Of a DNA stretch of 8,820 nucleotides, positions 5,406 to 8,820 are shown in pieces. The notes beneath the pieces were generated by a model. That model searched no databases. It was not told the DNA's origin and saw nothing but the letters and a program-made list of their open reading frames with translations. Each line of letters starts with the position of its first letter. Position 1 is the stretch's first letter. Source of the DNA: Acidobacteriota bacterium (GTDB lineage: Bacteria > Acidobacteriota > Thermoanaerobaculia > Gp7-AA8); the NCBI GenBank assembly GCA_003223695.1, contig QHVY01000192.1:1647-10466 (forward strand), given 5' to 3'. The position numbers and the translations under genes were made by a program.

Positions 5406-6477
5406 TCGGCGCTCGTCCGCGCGCGCTGCGCCAGATAGGCCTCGACGAAGCCGTTGATGTCACCATCGAGAACGCGCTGCACATCGCCGACTTCGTAGCC
5501 GGTGCGCAAATCCTTCACGAGCTGATACGGCTGCAGGACATACGAGCGGATCTGCGAGCCGAAGGCGATGTCTTTTTTCTCGCCTTCGAGCTTCTGCTGC
5601 TCCTCCTGCCGCTTCTCGACCTCGAGCTGATAGAGGCGCGCCCGCAGCAGTTTCATCGCCACGTCTCGATTCTTGTGCTGGCTGCGCTCGTTCTGACACG
5701 TGACCACTATGCCGCTCGGCAGATGCGTAATTCGCACGGCCGAATCAGTGACATTCACATGCTGGCCGCCGGCGCCCGATGAGCGATACGTGTCGACGCG
5801 AAGATCTTTGTCATTGATCTCGATCTGAATCTCCTCGTCAATGTCGGGATAAACGTAAACCGAGGCGAAAGATGTGTGCCGCCGCTTGGCTGCATCGAAC
5901 GGTGAGATGCGAACCAGGCGATGTACGCCGTGCTCTGACTTGAGGTAGCCGTATGCATACTCGCCGCGCACCATCATCGTCGCGCTCTTGATTCCCGCCT
6001 CGTCGCCCGCCTGATAGTCCACCGTCTCTGTCGACCAGCCTCGCCGCTCGGCGAAACGGAGGTACATGCGCAGCAGCATCTCGGCCCAATCCTGCGATTC
6101 AGTGCCGCCCGCGCCGGGATGGATCACCCGACAACTTCATCGTCATCTCGATGTCGTCGACCTCGGTCTCGAGCTGGCTGACGAGCGATTCGATATCGGC
6201 ATCGACACCCTCGCCTTCGCGCTGCAGCTCCAGCAGCACGTCGAGCTCTTCCGATTTTGTGTTCAGCGATTCGCCCGCGGCGATGCGCTTCTCGATGCGC
6301 GAGCGCTTGCGGCCGACTTCCTGCGCGGCCTGCGGGTTCTCCCAAAAGCCGGAAGCAGAGATCTGCCGTTCGATCTCCTGCAGGGACCTGCGTGCGGAGT
6401 CGAGGTCAAAGATAGCTCCGTACACCCAGGAGCCGATCTTTCAATTCGGGAATCTTAGTGAGTGTCTCTTCTCTCAT
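5402..6477 (-). CDS. prfB: Peptide chain release factor 2, programmed frameshift plus a second frame break
   Basis: RF2 reads UGA and UAA stop codons and triggers peptide release on the ribosome. I place the start at ATG 6477 because the next 22 codons lead to the classical RF2 recoding site CTT-TGA-C. A +1 shift there enters the frame starting GAC at 6407 (DLDSARRSLQEIERQI...), which aligns with the RF2 N-terminal helical domain. That frame runs to LSGD, then breaks again near 6124; the rest continues in a third frame from IHPGAGGTESQDW. Present are the codon-recognition tripeptide SPF (5897-5905, RISPFD), the catalytic GGQ loop (5762-5770, SSGAGGQHVN) and the RF2-like C-terminus. About ten residues normally between LSGE and IHPGAGG are absent. 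The ATG overlaps the end of lnt by 23 bases, with no clear Shine-Dalgarno. The stop TGA overlaps the glycosyltransferase ATG. Identity is certain; intactness is not. Confidence 0.9.
6119..6130 (-). other. Second +1 frame break in prfB
   Basis: On the minus strand, codons TCG GGT are followed by one extra G and then ATC CAT CCC (IHP). The upstream frame runs on to a TGA at 6099-6101 (LSGDPSRRGRH). The downstream RF2 frame extends back to about the GTG at 6127. RF2 homologues normally have about ten residues between LSG and IHPGAGG. A net loss of about 29 bases would explain both the missing residues and the changed frame. No slippery codon or in-frame stop marks this as programmed recoding. 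Confidence 0.75.
6405..6420 (-). promoter_or_regulatory. Programmed +1 ribosomal frameshift site of prfB
   Basis: Read on the minus strand the bases are CGG AGC TAT CTT TGA C. The slippery codon CTT (6411-6409) is followed by an in-frame TGA (6408-6406) and a C, the weak termination context used in RF2 autoregulation. The TATCTTTGAC core is identical to that of Escherichia coli prfB. A Shine-Dalgarno-like GGAG (6419-6416) sits just upstream, as required to stimulate slippage. When RF2 is scarce the ribosome slips from CTT to TTT and continues at GAC; when RF2 is plentiful it terminates after 23 codons. Confidence 0.93.
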
Positions 6478-7957
6478 GACGCAGAACCGAAACAGCAACG
6501 ATCGCGCAAGCAATCCAAGCGAACCAATCTCCGAATCTTACATAGAGCGTCGTGGAATGTCGCGGCTGAAAATGCGCGTAAATGAGCCCCTGCCGGTTCA
6601 TCGGAAGCTCTTCGATGACGCGGCCGGTCGGATCGACGAACGCGGAGATGCCTGTGGTTGCCGCTCGCAGCAAATATCGATCGGTTTCGATCGCCCTCAG
6701 TCTGGCCTGATTCAAATGCTGCCTCGGCGCCGACGTGCCGTCGTACCATGCATCATTCGTGATCGTCACTAACACATCCGCACCATGCACAACCTGCGTG
6801 CGCGGAATCTGCGGGAAGACGATCTCGTAACAGATCGCCGGCCCATAGCGCAGCAGGCCGATGAGCGGCGTGTCCTTCTTCCCGAATTCGAAATCGCCGA
6901 CCGCGCGCACGAGCTTGCGCGCGAAGAACAGCATGCGGCGCAGCGGCACGTACTCGCCGAACGGAACGAGACGGATCTTGTCGTAATGCCCCACTGTCGT
7001 GCCGGCACTCACGAGAAATGCCGCGTTCCACATCCGGTTCGGCGCCGCTGCATCTTCGGCGACCGATCCGAGGATGATGTCGACGGCGGCCTGGCGAGAG
7101 ACGGACTCGATCGCGTGCCGAAAAAAATCCGTTGACGAATACGATAGCGGCACAGTCGATTCCGGCCAGATGATCACCGACGCTCCGGAGCGGATCGCGG
7201 TGTCGGTCATGTCCATCATTCGCTGAAAAATCGCCGAGAGGCTCGCAGAGTCCCAGCGCATTTCCTGTGAGATGTTCGGCTGCAGCAGCGCTGCCGTGTA
7301 CGTTGGTCCGACTCGCGGACGGGGAATCAGCTTCGACGCGACGATCCCCGTCGACCACCAGACGAAGCACAGGATCGTCACTGGAGCGACGACGGCGACC
7401 AGCCGCATGCCGCGCGGGCGGGCCATGATGATCCAGCAAATTGTCGCCGACGGAAGGAGCATCAACACCGCGAGCGCGTACGGTCCGGCTACGCGATCGA
7501 ATTGCGCGAGCGGCGTGTAATCGACGATCGCCGCAGCGATGAGATTCCAGGGAAATCCGGTGAGCAGGTATGTGCGCGCGTATTCGATCGCCGCCCATGC
7601 GAGCGGAGCAAGCAGCCAGCGGTGAAATTCATCGCCAGGTGCAATTCGAAAAACGAGGACGCCGAACGCGCCGCCGTAGAAGCCGAGGATGATGCACATG
7701 CCGACGAAGATAAGGACGCCAGTGATGTATGGCAGTCCGCCATAGTGCGACATCACCCGCACGACCCACGGCACCATCAGCAGCCAGGCGATCGTCTGTG
7801 AGATCCAGCCTAACGCGAACGCTTCGCGCCAGCTCTTCGCGCGTGCAAGTGCGATGAACAGCGGGACGAAGGCGATGAAAATCAGCCAGCCGATGGCGAC
7901 GTTGGGAAACGCGAACGCAAAGAGGAGGCCGGAGAGGATTGCGAAAACGACTTTCAT
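6455..7957 (-). CDS. lnt: Apolipoprotein N-acyltransferase
   Basis: This 500-residue inner-membrane enzyme adds the third acyl chain to the N-terminal cysteine of apolipoproteins, the last step of lipoprotein maturation in diderms. The N-terminal half holds hydrophobic segments in the usual Lnt pattern (FAILSGLLFAFAFPNVAIG, WLIFIAFVPLFIAL, YITGVLIFVGMCIILGFYG and others). The C-terminal half is a carbon-nitrogen hydrolase domain with the catalytic triad E266 (IIWPES), K327 (KIRLVPFGEYVP) and C376 (ICYE), close to E267/K335/C387 of E. coli Lnt. NDAWYDGTSAPRQH and a final membrane anchor follow. I chose ATG 7957 (MKVVFAILSG) because upstream in frame is only a repeat and the overlapping zinc-ribbon gene. 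No clear Shine-Dalgarno is present; the GGTTGCC foldback occupies the leader. The stop lies inside prfB. Confidence 0.95.
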   Translation of the reverse strand: MKVVFAILSGLLFAFAFPNVAIGWLIFIAFVPLFIALARAKSWREAFALGWISQTIAWLLMVPWVVRVMSHYGGLPYITGVLIFVGMCIILGFYGGAFGVLVFRIAPGDEFHRWLLAPLAWAAIEYARTYLLTGFPWNLIAAAIVDYTPLAQFDRVAGPYALAVLMLLPSATICWIIMARPRGMRLVAVVAPVTILCFVWWSTGIVASKLIPRPRVGPTYTAALLQPNISQEMRWDSASLSAIFQRMMDMTDTAIRSGASVIIWPESTVPLSYSSTDFFRHAIESVSRQAAVDIILGSVAEDAAAPNRMWNAAFLVSAGTTVGHYDKIRLVPFGEYVPLRRMLFFARKLVRAVGDFEFGKKDTPLIGLLRYGPAICYEIVFPQIPRTQVVHGADVLVTITNDAWYDGTSAPRQHLNQARLRAIETDRYLLRAATTGISAFVDPTGRVIEELPMNRQGLIYAHFQPRHSTTLYVRFGDWFAWIACAIVAVSVLRHERRDTH

Positions 7958-7958
7958 T

Positions 7959-8020
7959 GGTTGCCTGGTTGCCCGGTCGCCTGGTTGCCGGCAACTTGGC
8001 AACCGGAAAACCTGGCAACC
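7959..8020. repeat. 8-bp GGTTGCC foldback repeat in the lnt leader
   Basis: On the plus strand GGTTGCC occurs at 7959-7965, 7967-7973 and 7983-7989, with a variant GGTCGCC at 7975-7981, giving an 8-base period. The complement follows as GGCAAC at 7990-7995, GGCAACC at 7998-8004 and GGCAACC at 8014-8020. The block fills the whole gap between the zinc-ribbon stop codon and the lnt start and could fold into a hairpin in the mRNA. It is related in style to the GTTGGCC arrays but not identical. Confidence 0.85.
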
Positions 8021-8484
8021 TACTTCTTGAACAACGCGTCGAACGCTTTTCGTGCGTCGTCGGGCGTCTGCGGCTGGCGTCCTTTGTCTGCGGCGAGGTC
8101 CTTGACCACCTTCGGCTGGAAGAACGTGCACTGGTTGCGCGCATGTTTGTTGGCCACGCGCGCGGGGATGTTCTCGCGGCATTCCCAGGTCGTCGTCGTA
8201 TCGAAGAAACGGCAGTTGCCGCAGGTGTGAAGATCCGCGCCGCACTTCATGCAGACTTCTTCGAATGTCGGCTCATCGAGGCCAATGCGCTGCTGGCCGC
8301 ACTTGTTGCACTTGAACACTTCCGGACCGAAGCCGCCCGCTGTCCGCCCGCGCGGCGCTCCTTCGATGCGCTGCCGCTGAGGCTCGGGACGGGGACTCTG
8401 CGGACGCGATCCGCCGTTCGACGAGTGCGGACTGTATCCGCCTCCGTCCTGATATCCACGATGTTTGTACTTGCGATCGCTCAC
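8020..8484 (-). CDS. Cys-rich double zinc-binding protein with disordered N-terminus
   Basis: This 154-residue soluble protein of unknown function starts at GTG 8484, preceded by GAGGTGA (8493-8487), which overlaps the stop of the upstream gene. Residues 1-52 are rich in Gly, Pro, Ser, Gln and Arg and probably disordered. Residues 57-84 are a zinc ribbon with C59xxC62 and C78xxC81. Residues 86-124 form a second Cys cluster, C88xxCRFFD, WECREN, ARVANKHARNQCTFF (C88, C91, C102, C119), a compact motif that probably binds metal. The tail is charged and ends ARKAFDALFKK, a C-terminal helix. The mix of a basic flexible tail and zinc ribbon would suit nucleic-acid or protein binding, but this is inference. 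A longer ORF from 8589 exists but overlaps the membrane-protein gene almost fully and has unlikely composition. Confidence 0.8.
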   Translation of the reverse strand: MSDRKYKHRGYQDGGGYSPHSSNGGSRPQSPRPEPQRQRIEGAPRGRTAGGFGPEVFKCNKCGQQRIGLDEPTFEEVCMKCGADLHTCGNCRFFDTTTTWECRENIPARVANKHARNQCTFFQPKVVKDLAADKGRQPQTPDDARKAFDALFKK

Positions 8485-8486
8485 AT

Positions 8487-8639
8487 TCACCTCACAAAAA
8501 CGTAGTACAGAGCCGCAATGACGAGCAGCAGTCCGATGACGAAGAGGGTCAGCCGAATCGTTACCTTCGCCACCTTGAGGATCACCCAAATGACGAAGAT
8601 GACGATCAGGATCCCGAAGAGCTCCTGGAGGCTGGGCAT
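8487..8639 (-). CDS. 50-residue membrane protein
   Basis: ATG 8639 to TGA 8489-8487 encodes 50 residues. There are two hydrophobic stretches, residues about 8-20 (FGILIVIFVIWVI) and about 31-48 (TLFVIGLLLVIAALYYVF), separated by a short basic link (LKVAKVTIR). It therefore looks like a small two-span inner-membrane hairpin, with positive residues in the loop and an Arg at the end. Support comes from its position: a probable -10 box lies upstream, and its stop is two bases before the GTG of the zinc-ribbon gene, whose ribosome site overlaps it. No family is recognised, and no clear Shine-Dalgarno precedes the ATG. It is probably cotranscribed with the zinc-ribbon gene and lnt. Confidence 0.7.
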   Translation of the reverse strand: MPSLQELFGILIVIFVIWVILKVAKVTIRLTLFVIGLLLVIAALYYVFVR

Positions 8640-8654
8640 GTCGGGAGTGCGGCT

Positions 8655-8660
8655 AGTGTA
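8655..8660 (-). promoter_or_regulatory. Putative -10 box upstream of the 50-residue membrane protein gene
   Basis: On the minus strand TACACT lies directly after the E2 stop codon and 15 bases before the ATG at 8639. It is the same hexamer as at 1114-1119. A -35 element is not evident at 16-18 bases. If real, it would start the transcription unit running through lnt, prfB, the glycosyltransferase and the NUDIX gene. Confidence 0.35.
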
Positions 8661-8820
8661 CTAGAGAATCAGCCTCACAGGCTGTTCAACATATTGCCTG
8701 AGCGTGCGGAGATATTCCGCGCCCGCGGCGCCGTCGACGACCCGATGGTCACAAGACATTGTGATCTTCATCCGGTCGCGCACCACCACCTGCCGATCGA
8801 CGGCCACCGGCTGCGGCGTC
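8661..8820 (-). CDS. 2-oxoacid dehydrogenase E2 acyltransferase, C-terminal fragment
   Basis: The last 52 codons before TAG at 8661-8663 are visible; the rest lies beyond the window. The motif MSCDHRVVDGAAGAEYL carries the catalytic His and Asp of the DHRxxDG active site in the acyltransferase core of E2 proteins (pyruvate, 2-oxoglutarate or branched-chain complexes). The ending LRTLRQYVEQPVRLIL is typical of the E2 C-terminus. The enzyme moves the acyl group from lipoyl-lysine to CoA at the centre of the complex. The fragment does not tell which substrate complex it belongs to, though the SCDHRVVDG form is common in pyruvate or branched-chain E2. The upstream neighbours that would identify it are not visible. 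Confidence 0.93.
   Translation of the reverse strand, partial: TPQPVAVDRQVVVRDRMKITMSCDHRVVDGAAGAEYLRTLRQYVEQPVRLIL

Noticed and set aside
6119..6130. Second frame break in prfB as programmed recoding
   Set aside because: There is no slippery codon with adjacent stop and no Shine-Dalgarno-like stimulator at the junction, and about ten conserved-length residues are also missing, which slippage alone would not explain.
7959..8020. Possible CRISPR-like array
   Set aside because: Units are 7-8 bases with no spacers and with inverted copies, so this is a foldback or tandem repeat and not CRISPR.
7958..8245. N-terminal extension of lnt to an ATG at 8245
   Set aside because: The extra 96 codons are the GGTTGCC repeat and an alternative frame of the zinc-ribbon gene. 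The Lnt family start fits MKVVFAILSG at 7957.
8485..8589. Longer start for the zinc-ribbon protein at ATG 8589
   Set aside because: It would overlap most of the 50-residue membrane protein gene, its added residues are unlike the rest, and GTG 8484 has a good GAGGTGA ribosome site.

Overview
The window is 8.8 kb of GC-rich bacterial chromosome that is almost entirely coding. It looks like an Acidobacteriota-type genome, probably a soil or sediment lineage. I infer this from the diderm gene content (outer-membrane barrel, apolipoprotein N-acyltransferase), the TACACT-like -10 boxes, and several families of short palindromic repeats between and inside genes. The phylum call is moderate to low confidence, because no rRNA or phylogenetic marker was tested.

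Plus strand, 1-3394: the 3' part of an outer-membrane beta-barrel protein, a stand-alone double-CBS-domain protein, a secreted M19 (renal-type) dipeptidase, and a secreted two-domain thioredoxin/DsbA-like protein whose start overlaps the end of the dipeptidase. A double-hairpin repeat (1058-1111) separates the CBS gene from the dipeptidase. A TACACT box just downstream of that repeat is placed to give a leaderless dipeptidase mRNA. A second double hairpin (3401-3446) lies between the two convergent gene sets.

Minus strand, 8820-3449, read right to left: the C-terminus of a 2-oxoacid dehydrogenase E2 acyltransferase; a probable promoter; a 50-residue membrane protein; a Cys-rich zinc-ribbon protein; lnt; prfB (release factor 2); a GT-B glycosyltransferase; and a NUDIX CoA pyrophosphatase. 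From the 50-residue gene onward the genes are tightly packed (2-nt gap, 62-nt repeat-filled gap, then overlaps of 23, 4 and 17 nt) and probably form one transcription unit. It mixes envelope biogenesis (lnt, glycosyltransferase) with translation termination (prfB) and nucleotide housekeeping (NUDIX).

The notable points are these. (1) prfB begins upstream of its obvious reading frame and carries the classical autoregulatory CTT-TGA-C +1 frameshift site at codons 23-24. (2) prfB has a second +1 frame break near 6120-6127, where about ten residues expected just before the conserved IHPGAGGTE segment are missing. This is either a real lesion or an assembly collapse. (3) At least three repeat types occur: paired-hairpin palindromes (three copies), 7-bp GTTGGCC tandem arrays (two copies, inverted), and an 8-bp GGTTGCC foldback. 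Three of these elements lie in frame inside the single glycosyltransferase gene and are translated into protein. I see no phage, CRISPR, IS element or defence system.
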